A DNA stretch of 64,000 bases. Origin: JABDJZ01 sp047619685. GTDB lineage: Bacteria > Bacteroidota > Rhodothermia > Rhodothermales > UBA10348. The stretch covers positions 1 to 64,000 of the forward strand of contig JBLHLC010000020.1 of NCBI GenBank assembly GCA_047619685.1, written 5' to 3'. This document shows, piece after piece, positions 35,088 through 44,027 of this stretch (positions are counted from its first letter, which is position 1; every line of letters starts with the position of its first letter). The translations under genes were made by a program, and so were the position numbers. Below the pieces are notes generated by a model. It had not been told where the DNA came from. It saw only the letters and a list, made by a program, of their open reading frames with translations, and searched no databases.

Positions 35088-36278
35088 ATGCAGATGAAGA
35101 CGGACGAAGAGCGTCGGAGTCAAGCCGAAATCCAGGTCTGGAAGACGCTGGGAATCCTCTGGAACCGGCGATTGCTGATTGCCGGCGTCACGGGATTCAT
35201 GGCAGTGGCTGCGGTGGTGATTTCGCTGATGTTGCCCAACTACTACCGGGCCACATCTCGGCTGTTGATGCCGGATTCTGGCGGAAGCGGGTTTGCCAGC
35301 GCGCTTCTGGGCGGCCTCGGTTCGGCCGCAGAGTCTCTCTTGGGCTCTTCGGGCGGCGACTACGTGCGTTACCTGGCTATTCTGGAGAGCCGCAGGGTCC
35401 TGGAGGCAGTCGTAGACGAGTTTGATCTCATCGCCGTCTATGGGTACGAGAACAGCAAGACGCCACTCGAGGACACGGTAGACGACCTCTTCGACAGCAT
35501 CGAACTCTACGTGGACAACGAGTATGACTTCCTGTCCATCCAGGTAATAGACAAAGACCCGGTGCGCGCCGCGGCGATGGCCAATTTTATGGTCGAGGTG
35601 CTTGATCGCGTAAACAACGAGCTCTCTGCCAAAACCGCTGGCAATTTCCGGAAGTACGTCGAGACCAGGTACGAGGCTTCGGAGGATAGTCGGGCTGCGA
35701 TGCTGGATTCGCTGCAAGCGTTCCAGGTCCGCTTCGGGGTCTACGATCTGCAGGCTCAGACGGAGGCATTCTTCAGTCAGTTGGCAGAGATGCGGGTGTC
35801 AGCCATCCAGGCAGAAGTGCAATACGAGGCCTTGCGCAGCCAACTGGGCGAGAACAATACCACGGTCCAGGGCCTGAAGGAAGTTGTGGCCGCGTCCGAC
35901 CGAAAGTACCAGGCCGCTCTTGCCGGGCGGGAACGCGTGCTGCCGGTTCCACAGAACGAGGTACCCGCGGCGGTGCGGGCGTTCATGGACCTCGAAATGG
36001 AGCGCACCATTCAGGAGAAGATCCTGGAGTTCGTCGCGCCGTTGCTCGAGCAGGCCCGTTTCGAGGAAGAGCAGCAGAAACAAGCCGTTCAGGTCGTGGA
36101 CGCGGCCGTGCCACCCGTCAAGAAGGACAGTCCCAAGCGGTCGGTAATCGTGATTGCGGCCACCATGTCCGCGTTTATCCTGGTCGTCCTCTATGCCCTT
36201 CTCACCGCCTGGTGGCGGGCCAATAGCGCGACCTTCGCCTCGCGGCTTCGCGAGGCGTCCGAGCAGGCCAAGGGATGA
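35088..36278 (+). CDS. Wzz-type polysaccharide co-polymerase/chain-length determinant
   Basis: The 396-residue protein has the PCP topology: a first membrane helix at about 30-50 (LLIAGVTGFMAVAAVVISLML), a long periplasmic coiled domain, and a second helix near 350-372 (SVIVIAATMSAFILVVLYALL). The Pro-rich motif before the second helix (VPPVKKDSPKRSV) is a family feature. There is no tyrosine-kinase domain fused. A Gly/Ser-rich stretch (SGGSGFASALLGGLGSAAES) follows the first helix. Its stop overlaps the flippase start as ATGA. It is predicted to set chain length with the polymerase and export channel. Confidence 0.85.
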   Translation: MQMKTDEERRSQAEIQVWKTLGILWNRRLLIAGVTGFMAVAAVVISLMLPNYYRATSRLLMPDSGGSGFASALLGGLGSAAESLLGSSGGDYVRYLAILESRRVLEAVVDEFDLIAVYGYENSKTPLEDTVDDLFDSIELYVDNEYDFLSIQVIDKDPVRAAAMANFMVEVLDRVNNELSAKTAGNFRKYVETRYEASEDSRAAMLDSLQAFQVRFGVYDLQAQTEAFFSQLAEMRVSAIQAEVQYEALRSQLGENNTTVQGLKEVVAASDRKYQAALAGRERVLPVPQNEVPAAVRAFMDLEMERTIQEKILEFVAPLLEQARFEEEQQKQAVQVVDAAVPPVKKDSPKRSVIVIAATMSAFILVVLYALLTAWWRANSATFASRLREASEQAKG

Positions 36279-37678
36279 GGCCGACCCCACCCGGGGATTC
36301 GCCGAGGGGAGACAAGCCGGCGGGAGACGCGTGGCCCGTCCAGCCAGCCGGCGGACGCCAACAGCCGGAGGTAAGGCCAGCCAGCATCCTTCGCAACATC
36401 ACCTGGCTGGGAATCGGAAGCGCCGCGGTATCTCCGCTGTGGTTCTTGTTCATCAGCTTTCTGTGCATTCGCTACCTGACGGCGGAAGCGTACGGGTTGA
36501 TGAACTCGGCGCTCTGGCTCATGGTGATCGCTGCCTCCCTCGTGGACCTGGGCCTGAACGATTTCGTAACGCGGGAGGTGGCCCGGAGGCGTGACCAGGC
36601 CTGGCTCTACTTCTCCAATTTCCTGGTCTTTCGTGTCGTGCTGGGCGTGGTCGTGGTTTCGGCCGTGCTGGCCATCGCAAGCAGCCTGGGCGCGGGCAGC
36701 GAGCGGTTATCGGCACTCCTCTACGCCGGCGTCTATGCCCTGTCTGTTTTTCTGATCGGATTCTGCCGGGTGTTCTTTCGCGCTTTCCAGGTGCTTCGGT
36801 ACGAGTCCATATCGGTGATGCTGGAGAAACTCCTGGTCCTTTCGGGCGGTACGATCATGCTGTTCGCCACGCGCACGGCCACGGGCACACTGCTGGGTAT
36901 GATGGTCGGGATGCTGATCGCGCTTCTCGGGACGCTGTGGTTTGTGGAGTTTCGCATCGCGCCGTTTGAGGCCTCGGTGGTCAGCCGATCTTTCGTTTCG
37001 AAGAATCTCCGGATCGCAGCGCCTCTGGGTGTCTTTGCGATTTCGGTCATTGCGCTTACACGCATGGGCCCGGTGATTCTAGACTTCTTTGAGGGCTCCG
37101 CGGCCGTCGGCCGCTTCGGCGCGGCCTACCGGATAATTGAGGCGATGCTGCTGCTCCCTGCGCTGGCCACGGCGGCGCTCCTTCCCAAGATGGCGTCCTC
37201 CTGGGGTTCGGGGCATGTCACGGTATATCGAGAGGTGGTGTACAAGGGGGTTCTTTGGATGGCACTCGTGTCGGGATTGCTTGGCGGCGCGCTGGCACTG
37301 GGAGGCGAGATGCTCATGGACTGGATCGTCAAGGATCCACTGGCCTATGCCGGTGCCGGCCGGACCCTTCAACTGCTGGGGTTGGGGTATCCCTTCATGT
37401 GCCTCAACTCCGTCCTGAGCGTGGCACTGATTGCGTCCGACGGACAATCTTTTCTGGGGCGTTTCATGGCTTCGGTGACGGCTGCAACGGCGCTGTTGTT
37501 CGTCGTCGCCATTTGGCAGTTCGGCACGCCGGGTTTGGTCGGTGTTTTCGTCGCCTCGTCGATCGGCACGACCGCTGCCCTCTGGCTCAGATTCCGGGTT
37601 GTAATGGCGGGTGCATTGCCGCAGCCCTCCGCCGAGGCGCCCGGGGATGCCCCGGATGCCGGGGAGGCACGCGGATGA
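36275..37678 (+). CDS. Polysaccharide flippase (Wzx/MATE-like)
   Basis: The 467-residue protein has about 12-14 hydrophobic helices. The beginning of the transporter core, ILRNITWLGIGSAAVSPLWFLF, and the helix block around ADGQ-type loops fit the polysaccharide_synt/MVF family of lipid-linked sugar flippases. About 45 N-terminal residues are Pro/Gly/Arg-rich and cytosolic. It overlaps the genes on both sides by ATGA, so the operon is tightly packed. Family membership is by hydrophobic profile and context more than by a sharp motif. Confidence 0.8.
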   Translation: MRPTPPGDSPRGDKPAGDAWPVQPAGGRQQPEVRPASILRNITWLGIGSAAVSPLWFLFISFLCIRYLTAEAYGLMNSALWLMVIAASLVDLGLNDFVTREVARRRDQAWLYFSNFLVFRVVLGVVVVSAVLAIASSLGAGSERLSALLYAGVYALSVFLIGFCRVFFRAFQVLRYESISVMLEKLLVLSGGTIMLFATRTATGTLLGMMVGMLIALLGTLWFVEFRIAPFEASVVSRSFVSKNLRIAAPLGVFAISVIALTRMGPVILDFFEGSAAVGRFGAAYRIIEAMLLLPALATAALLPKMASSWGSGHVTVYREVVYKGVLWMALVSGLLGGALALGGEMLMDWIVKDPLAYAGAGRTLQLLGLGYPFMCLNSVLSVALIASDGQSFLGRFMASVTAATALLFVVAIWQFGTPGLVGVFVASSIGTTAALWLRFRVVMAGALPQPSAEAPGDAPDAGEARG

Positions 37679-38850
37679 GGCCACGCCTGCTCCTGTTCGA
37701 CCTCTATACCGGAGGCCATCATCGGGCCTACCTGGAGATGCTCGCCCGAGCCTGGGTAACTGGTGATCGGGAGGGCCGTCTCGAGATTGCAGCGCCACAG
37801 GCCCTTTTCGATGCCCATCCGGATTTCCTGCGGTGGATCCAGGCCCAGGACCCGGCAAAATTGTCGTTTCTTCCGGTTTCGCTTCCGGAACCGCTACGCG
37901 AAGGAGATATAAGCCTTCGGGACGTATTACGGAATGATTTGGCGCACGGGCGTGCCCTCCGCGAAGTGCTCGCAAGTTCGCTTCCGGAAGAGACGCTGCT
38001 GATGTATTTCGACCACTGCCAGGCATCCCTGGCCCTTCGGCGAATCCGGGGAGCGTCTGTGTCCGGCATCTACTTTCGACCCTCTTTCCACTACCCGAAT
38101 ACATCCAGGGCCACGGGTTTCCGGAAGCGCTCCCTCCTTTCCGCCGCGTTAACCAATCGGTGCCTCAAGCGCGTCCTGACGCTGGACCCTTTTGCAGTCG
38201 ATGCGCTGTCGGACCAGCGGTTTGCCTGGTTGCCAGATGGTCTGGATACCGCGCGCTTCGGACAGTCTCCGGCACAGGTCAGAGACGCCTGGGGCGTGGG
38301 CGCGGACAGCAAGGTTCTCCTCTTCTTTGGCGTCGTCAGCGCACGGAAGGGCATCCATGAACTGCTGGCGGCGCTGGCGTCAGTCAGGACGCCTGTCACG
38401 CTGGTGATCGTGGGCCGGATTCCCGACGCAGAACGCCCATTGGTCGAGGCATCGATCCAGGCCGCCCGGGCTTCCGGGGGCGCGATTGTCCTTGATGACC
38501 GGTACGTGCGCGCGGAGGAGATCCAGGACTTCTTTCACGCCGCCGACGTCGCCACGGTGGCCTATCGGCACCACGTTGGGTCCAGCAATGTCCTCATTCG
38601 GGCGGCGGCCGCTGGTGTACCTGTTGTAGGTCCAACCTTTGGTCTCATGGGACGCCTCATCACGGAGCACCACCTTGGCGCTGCCGTTGACCCGGCGGAC
38701 ACGGAAGCGCTCGCGGAGGCCATCGACCGGATGCTCGCCGGGATGCTCGGAGAGCCCACGGGATTCGACCCGGAGAGCGCTGCATGGTTTGCCCAGGCCA
38801 ACTCAGAGCACACGTTTGCAGAGACCGTCTTCCGCGAGGTGCTGAAATGA
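37675..38850 (+). CDS. GT4-like glycosyltransferase (first)
   Basis: The 391-residue protein has a GT-B fold: N-domain beginning LLLFDLYTGGHHRAYLEML and a C-terminal nucleotide-sugar domain with LLFFGVVSARKGIHELLAAL, VILVDDRYV-type strands (AIVLDDRYV) and SSNVLIRAAAAGVPVVGP. The usual EX7E acidic pair is replaced, since the first position reads Ser-Asn-Val rather than a Glu. The start is the ATG overlapping the flippase stop; the longer open frame from 37255 is antisense-type noise over the flippase. It is likely to add a sugar to the lipid-linked repeat unit. The acceptor is unknown. Confidence 0.82.
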   Translation: MRPRLLLFDLYTGGHHRAYLEMLARAWVTGDREGRLEIAAPQALFDAHPDFLRWIQAQDPAKLSFLPVSLPEPLREGDISLRDVLRNDLAHGRALREVLASSLPEETLLMYFDHCQASLALRRIRGASVSGIYFRPSFHYPNTSRATGFRKRSLLSAALTNRCLKRVLTLDPFAVDALSDQRFAWLPDGLDTARFGQSPAQVRDAWGVGADSKVLLFFGVVSARKGIHELLAALASVRTPVTLVIVGRIPDAERPLVEASIQAARASGGAIVLDDRYVRAEEIQDFFHAADVATVAYRHHVGSSNVLIRAAAAGVPVVGPTFGLMGRLITEHHLGAAVDPADTEALAEAIDRMLAGMLGEPTGFDPESAAWFAQANSEHTFAETVFREVLK

Positions 38851-40061
38851 AGCGTGCCGTAATTCAGTGGCCTCGACTGGGCCCATACCACATCGCCAGG
38901 CTCCGCGCTACGCAGACCCTGCTCTCGCGGGAAGGGATCGAGCTCATCGCTCTGGAGACCGCATCGACGGACTCGGTCTACGCGTGGCGGGAGGAGAACC
39001 GCGAAGAGTCCTTCGAGCGGGTTCAGGTTTTCCCTGGCAGAACCTTCGAGTCCATCGCGCCGGCCGAGATGCACGCTGGCGTGACACAGGCCCTGAACCG
39101 GATCGCGCCAGACGCGGTGGCCATCCACACGTACTCGTTCCCGGATTCGAGGGCCTGCGTGAACTGGTGCCGGGAGAACCGCAAGGGCGCGGTCGTCATG
39201 ACCGACAGCAAGGCAGACGATGCGCCGCGCTCCGCGCCCAGAGAGTGGATCAAGGGCTCGCTCCTTTCTGCCTACGATGCGGCAGTCACCGCCGGGTCGT
39301 CCTCACGAGACTACTTGATGTCGCTTGGTGTGGGGGAAGCCGGCATACAACTCGGGTACGATGTGGTGGACAACGCGTACTTCTCCGGGCGGGCTGCTGT
39401 GGCGTCCCGGCCGGCGGATACAGGGAGCACTCCCTACTTCCTGGCCTCGAACCGCTTCATCGCTCGGAAGAACCTCGATGTCCTTCTGGCGGCCTTTGCA
39501 AGGTACCGCACCCAGGCTGAATTGGAGTCGCGCACGCCGTGGAATTTGGTCATGCTTGGCGACGGAGCGCAGCGTGCGCAGTTGGAGGCGCTGGCGGGAT
39601 CAGGAGTCTTCTTCCCTGGCTTCAGGCAAATCGATGAGCTCCCAGCCTACTACGCGCACGCCGGCGCCTTCGTGCATACAGCCTTGGTGGACCAGTGGGC
39701 ACTCGTAATTAACGAGGCGATGGCCAGCGGCCTACCGATCATAGCGTCCACCGGTGCCGGCGCGACCCGGGATCTGGTTCGGGATGGTCGAAACGGTTTT
39801 AGCTTTTCCCCCACGGACGGGGAGGCATTGACCGACCGAATGACTGAAATGGCGACGGCCGATGTCGTGGCAATGGGTCAGGAATCCCTCAAGATCATTT
39901 CTGAGTGGGGGCCTGACCTGTTTGCCAGTTCCATGCTGAAGGCCCTCAGGTACGCTGCAGCGGCCGGAGACCGGCCGTTCCCCATCGCCCAGCGTGCACT
40001 GCTGACGACCATGCGGCTGGCCACGCGTTCGACAACGTCTTTCCACACCATCGAATCCTGA
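38847..40061 (+). CDS. GT4-like glycosyltransferase (second)
   Basis: The 404-residue GT-B enzyme has IQWPRLGPYHIARLRA at the N-terminus, then FLASNRFIARKNLDVLLAAF and VMLGDGAQRAQLEAL. The active-site block WALVINEAMASGLPIIAS includes the first Glu of the EX7E motif. ATGA overlap with the preceding glycosyltransferase makes it the fifth and last gene of the export operon beginning at 33236. It is followed by about 150 bp without genes before a new gene with its own signal peptide. Confidence 0.84.
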   Translation: MKRAVIQWPRLGPYHIARLRATQTLLSREGIELIALETASTDSVYAWREENREESFERVQVFPGRTFESIAPAEMHAGVTQALNRIAPDAVAIHTYSFPDSRACVNWCRENRKGAVVMTDSKADDAPRSAPREWIKGSLLSAYDAAVTAGSSSRDYLMSLGVGEAGIQLGYDVVDNAYFSGRAAVASRPADTGSTPYFLASNRFIARKNLDVLLAAFARYRTQAELESRTPWNLVMLGDGAQRAQLEALAGSGVFFPGFRQIDELPAYYAHAGAFVHTALVDQWALVINEAMASGLPIIASTGAGATRDLVRDGRNGFSFSPTDGEALTDRMTEMATADVVAMGQESLKIISEWGPDLFASSMLKALRYAAAAGDRPFPIAQRALLTTMRLATRSTTSFHTIES

Positions 40062-40212
40062 CGCCTCTGCCACGGCTGCCACGGCTGCCCGGCGTGCAGA
40101 CGATTCCTTTTTGTCCCTACTGAAATTGTAACACGCGCAGCGTCTGAGTCGTAGGGAGTGGACAGAGCGGCTTTCTTCCCGCCGCTCCCTTCCAAAATCA
40201 ACCTCTGGTGCG

Positions 40213-41940
40213 ATGACGCCCCGATTTTTACCCCTCGTTCTCACCCTTCTCTTTCTGGTCCCCACCACACTCGCCCAGGATCGGTCCGATGCCACCGGGC
40301 GGTCTTTGGACCGGGTTGAAGAGTTGGCCGACCGCGCCCGTGGCATGGCAGACGACCTCCGCGGCGACAACCGGGATCGTACCCGGCGCGCGGCGCGCCT
40401 TCTTGATGACGCCGCCGAAAGCCTCGAGGACGGAGACATTGACGACGCAGAAGGCAAGATGGACGACGCCGCAGACCTCCTTGAGTCGATCATCGATGAC
40501 CTTCGGGAGGACGGCTATGACGGCCGCGCCGACCGCTTGGCCCGCATATGGCGCTCGCTGGAGTCAGAGACGGAACGTGTAACCGACCTCTCCAGATCAG
40601 ACAGGTCACGCGATCGCCGCAACAGACGCCGCGGGGACGACAGTTTCGAGGAACGCATGGAGCGCGTGGGCGAACGGGCCGAGGCGTTGGGAGAGCGTAT
40701 CGGTGAGAGAGCCGCAGAGTGGGCGGACGGGCTCGAGGAGAGCATTGACAACGAAATCGACGGCTACAGCCGCAAAAGAGACCGCCGGCGCCGGGAGGAC
40801 TGGCGAGAGCGTCGTTCGCGCTTCCGGAGCTACGCCCCGACGTTCGTGGGCGACTTTGGCGACCGCTGGCCCTACACGGAGACCTCAACCTATCGCCCGA
40901 TTTCCTCGATCCGCTACAACCGCGTGGACGGCCTCACCCTGGGTGTGCGCCGCCAACCAATGGATTGGGATTCCTACGATCGGGCCCGCGTTTTTGGCCA
41001 GGTCAGCCGCTCCTTCGGCCTGGATGAGTGGCGCTACGAAGGCGGCGCTGAAGCCCGCCTGGGCCAGTCGTACTCGGAAAACGACTTCGACGTCAAAATT
41101 GGTGGTGCGTATCGGGTGGAAACCGGCACGGATGACCTGTGGAAGGCCAGTTGGGCAGAAAACACCTCGGCCGCATTCCTCTTCCGGACTGACCTCTTCG
41201 ACTACTACCAGACGGAAGGCTACACACTCTACACGGTCGCCCGCCTGACCCCCGTGGTCCAGGCCAGCGTGGCCTACCGCAGCGATGACTACAAGAGCCT
41301 GGCCCACAACGCAACGTGGTCACTCTTTGGCGGCGATTCCTTCCGGTTCAATCCGGCCATCGACAGCGGCCGCATGCAATCCGTGATTACCACCCTGGAT
41401 GGTGGACGCATTCAGGGACTCCGCTGGATCCCGAGCGGGTATGCATTCCGCGCGCAGGCCGAGTTCGGCCAGGGTATGGGAGGCGATTTCGATTTCAATC
41501 GGTACATCGGTGACGTGAGGGCGTATCTGCGTCCCGCCAAGGATGTCGGGCTTTCGCTTCGTTTCCGCGGCGGCTTCTCCGAGGGCGAGTTACCCCTCCA
41601 GAAGACATTCTCCCTTGGCGGCGCGGGATCAGTTCGCGCGTATCCGCAGAACGTGTTTCGCGGCAGTGAAATGCTGCTGGCCAACGCCGAGTTGACCTTC
41701 TACGATGTGGATCCGCTGGACGGCATCCTGGATGGCGTCGCGCTGTTTGCCCTTGCGGATGCAGGCTGGGTTAATGGCCCGAGCGAAAACTCCTTCGACA
41801 TGAACGATGTCATTCCCGCGGCCGGATTCGGCGTCGCCTTGAGTGACCGGCAAATCCGCCTTGAGCTTGCCTGGCCGCTCCGAGACATGGGCACCGGTAT
41901 GGAGCCTACGCTCTGGCTCAGGCTCAACCCGACGTTCTAG
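40213..41940 (+). CDS. Outer-membrane Omp85-like barrel protein with charged helical N-domain
   Basis: 575 residues. The signal peptide is FLPLVLTLLFLVPTTLA. Residues about 25-200 are very rich in Asp, Arg and Glu and form helical or coiled-coil repeats (SLDRVEELADRARGMADDLR, RVGERAEALGERIGERAAEW), with no POTRA domain. The C-terminal half reads as beta strands with FSLGGAGSVRAYPQNVFRGSEMLLANAELTF, the surface-antigen (Omp85/BamA/TamA) signature containing the R-A-Y/L-R-G-Y lid motif, and ends LWLRLNPTF. It probably sits in the outer membrane; the unusual N-domain may bind another envelope component. The role is unknown. Confidence 0.7.
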   Translation: MTPRFLPLVLTLLFLVPTTLAQDRSDATGRSLDRVEELADRARGMADDLRGDNRDRTRRAARLLDDAAESLEDGDIDDAEGKMDDAADLLESIIDDLREDGYDGRADRLARIWRSLESETERVTDLSRSDRSRDRRNRRRGDDSFEERMERVGERAEALGERIGERAAEWADGLEESIDNEIDGYSRKRDRRRREDWRERRSRFRSYAPTFVGDFGDRWPYTETSTYRPISSIRYNRVDGLTLGVRRQPMDWDSYDRARVFGQVSRSFGLDEWRYEGGAEARLGQSYSENDFDVKIGGAYRVETGTDDLWKASWAENTSAAFLFRTDLFDYYQTEGYTLYTVARLTPVVQASVAYRSDDYKSLAHNATWSLFGGDSFRFNPAIDSGRMQSVITTLDGGRIQGLRWIPSGYAFRAQAEFGQGMGGDFDFNRYIGDVRAYLRPAKDVGLSLRFRGGFSEGELPLQKTFSLGGAGSVRAYPQNVFRGSEMLLANAELTFYDVDPLDGILDGVALFALADAGWVNGPSENSFDMNDVIPAAGFGVALSDRQIRLELAWPLRDMGTGMEPTLWLRLNPTF

Positions 41941-42213
41941 CTAGTCGTCCGCCGTGTCGATTGGTGCTCCCGCGCTTTTGGCGCGCAGCACGACCATGTC
42001 GTGGAGTCCCATGCGTCCGCACCGGATGCAGGTGACCACCGCGTACTCGCGCCCACCCACGTCAATCGTTTCCGGGCGAATGGAGAACTGGGTGTTGTGG
42101 CATATTTCGCAACGGGACCTCGCGGCCGCGTAGCGAATCATTTGCCGTGTCTTGTGGCTGACGCCGCGCGCCGCCGACTGTGCGGGCGCGGCCTCGTCCT
42201 GGTCTTCCTCCAT
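41941..42213 (-). CDS. Small zinc-ribbon protein (paralogue of 53082)
   Basis: A 90-residue protein with two CxxC pairs (CEIC and CIRC, about 30 residues apart), a treble-clef/zinc-ribbon arrangement. The core RYAAARSRCEICHNTQFSIR and GGREYAVVTC..CG is shared with the product encoded at 53082. The N-terminus is acidic. No family is recognised. The stop lies beside the convergent stop of the barrel gene. Confidence 0.65.
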   Translation of the reverse strand: MEEDQDEAAPAQSAARGVSHKTRQMIRYAAARSRCEICHNTQFSIRPETIDVGGREYAVVTCIRCGRMGLHDMVVLRAKSAGAPIDTADD

Positions 42214-42314
42214 CCTGGCTCCTTTGTGGTATCGCCGAGGCGACGCCGTGGAGCGCGAGGATCAGGTATGGCACATGTCAGCCGGGTGTCAGCCCCGGTC
42301 TGACAAAGTGAGGT

Positions 42315-43814
42315 TTATTCGATTCCACCTGTGAAACGCTTGAGTAGCGGTGCGGCAACCATGGCAAAGACGCCCGCCCCACCAGTAATCATGGCAACGG
42401 TTCGGAAGAGCTCGTCTGGCGGCAACGACTCCAGGCTCCCGGCAACCAGGCCGGCGATCAGGTTGCCCAGCGCGGTGGCAACGAACCAGATGCCCATCAT
42501 CTGACCCACGCGACCCTTGGGTGCGAGCTTGGTCATGGACGAGAGGCCGACTGGCGACAGGCAGAGTTCGCCAACTGTGTGGAAGAAGTACATCACAATC
42601 AACCACGCCATAGACGCGCCAACCGCACCGTCTGCGTTGGCAGCGCCCCAGGAAATCACGAAGAAACCTCCCGCAAGACCCAGGAGACCCAGGGCAAACT
42701 TGTAGAGAAAGCTGGGATGCCTGTTGATCTGGGCGAGCGTCACCCAGAGCCAACCGAAAACGGGGGCGAAGATGATGATGAAGACCGAATTGACGGACTG
42801 GAACCAGCTGGCAGGGACCTCAAACCCACCTACCATACGATCCATGTAGCGGTCCGCGAACAGGTTGAGGGATGACCCGGCCTGCTCGAATCCACTCCAG
42901 AAAATGGCGGCCAGGATGAACAGCCAGAAAATGATGCCCAGGCGCCGTTTCTCCTCCGTCGTATGCCCGCCTGCCACTATGAGGTAGATGAAGAAGATGG
43001 CCACAATGACGAGGACTGACCCACCGAGCGCCTGTGCGATTTGGGTCAGCGTGACATCAAACACGCCAACGGAAACCAGATAGCCAAAGAGCGCGATTGC
43101 CCCGATGACGGACGCCGTGACCATGTAGAATTTTCGCTCCAGAGCCTTTACGGCCGCGTCGGTCAGGTCGGTTTTCAGTGTACCGATGTCGCCCATGTAC
43201 TTGTATCCCATCCGGTATTGGATCAACCCGAGGATCATGCCGAAACCAGCCAGAGAGAACCCGTAATGCCAATTGTATCCTTCGCCCGCCCATCCGGTGA
43301 GCAGCGGTCCCAGGAGCGCACCCAGGTTAATACCCATGTAGAAAATGGAGAATCCCGCGTCTCGCCGCGCACCTCCTTCGGGATATAATTCAGCCACGAC
43401 ACTCGACACGTTTGGCTTCAGCAGGCCCGTGCCGAGAACGATCAGGATCAGTCCGAGGAAGAAGAATGTGGTGGTGGGCACGGCCATGCTGAAGTGGCCC
43501 GCGGCAATGATGCAGCCCCCGACAAAAACCGACTTTCGCTGTCCCCAAATCTTGTCGGCCACCCAGCCGCCGGGCAGTGAGAGCAGATAGACCAGCGCCG
43601 TGTACAGGCCGTAAATGGCGGCTGCCGTCCCATCGGACAGACCCATTCCGGGGTTGGCGCCGACGGTCGCTCCTGTCATGAACAGGATGAGCAGGGCGCG
43701 CATTCCGTAATAGCTGAACCGCTCCCACATCTCGGTGAAGAAGAGCGTCGCGAGGCCTCTGGGATGTCCAAAGAATGTGGCCTCGGAAGGCCCGGAAATG
43801 CTTGAGTCAGCCAT
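42315..43814 (-). CDS. POT-family proton-dependent peptide transporter
   Basis: About 499 residues with 14 predicted helices. The first helix carries the proton-coupling signature FFTEMWERFSYYGMRALL (ExxERFxYY). The next loop, GGWVADKIWGQRKSVFVGG, is the PTR2 signature; GAANADGA and LCLSPVGLSSMTKLAPKG follow in later helices. It takes up di- and tripeptides with protons at the inner membrane. The ATG at 43814 is chosen over the one at 43850, which adds a Pro/Ser-rich stretch. The signal is strong for the family. Confidence 0.92.
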   Translation of the reverse strand: MADSSISGPSEATFFGHPRGLATLFFTEMWERFSYYGMRALLILFMTGATVGANPGMGLSDGTAAAIYGLYTALVYLLSLPGGWVADKIWGQRKSVFVGGCIIAAGHFSMAVPTTTFFFLGLILIVLGTGLLKPNVSSVVAELYPEGGARRDAGFSIFYMGINLGALLGPLLTGWAGEGYNWHYGFSLAGFGMILGLIQYRMGYKYMGDIGTLKTDLTDAAVKALERKFYMVTASVIGAIALFGYLVSVGVFDVTLTQIAQALGGSVLVIVAIFFIYLIVAGGHTTEEKRRLGIIFWLFILAAIFWSGFEQAGSSLNLFADRYMDRMVGGFEVPASWFQSVNSVFIIIFAPVFGWLWVTLAQINRHPSFLYKFALGLLGLAGGFFVISWGAANADGAVGASMAWLIVMYFFHTVGELCLSPVGLSSMTKLAPKGRVGQMMGIWFVATALGNLIAGLVAGSLESLPPDELFRTVAMITGGAGVFAMVAAPLLKRFTGGIE

Positions 43815-44027
43815 TAAGGGTTGGGTTGTGGGTGATGGGCGCCCGTCCACATCTGGAGGGGTTTGGCTGGGCTAAGATAGAAAACGCTTCCAGGCATGTC
43901 TAAACCAATAATTCAGCATGCCCTGAGCGCCACAATCGTATTTTTTCTGGTCACAGACGGGTCGGTGAGCGGCCGCTTTTGTTGACTCCAGGCCCTTCAA
44001 TCGGCGGCGCGACGACCGCTTTTTTCA

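Noticed and set aside
37255..37674. Long N-terminal extension of the first glycosyltransferase
   Set aside because: The stretch is an out-of-frame reading of the flippase gene; the ATG overlapping the flippase stop gives a normal-length enzyme.
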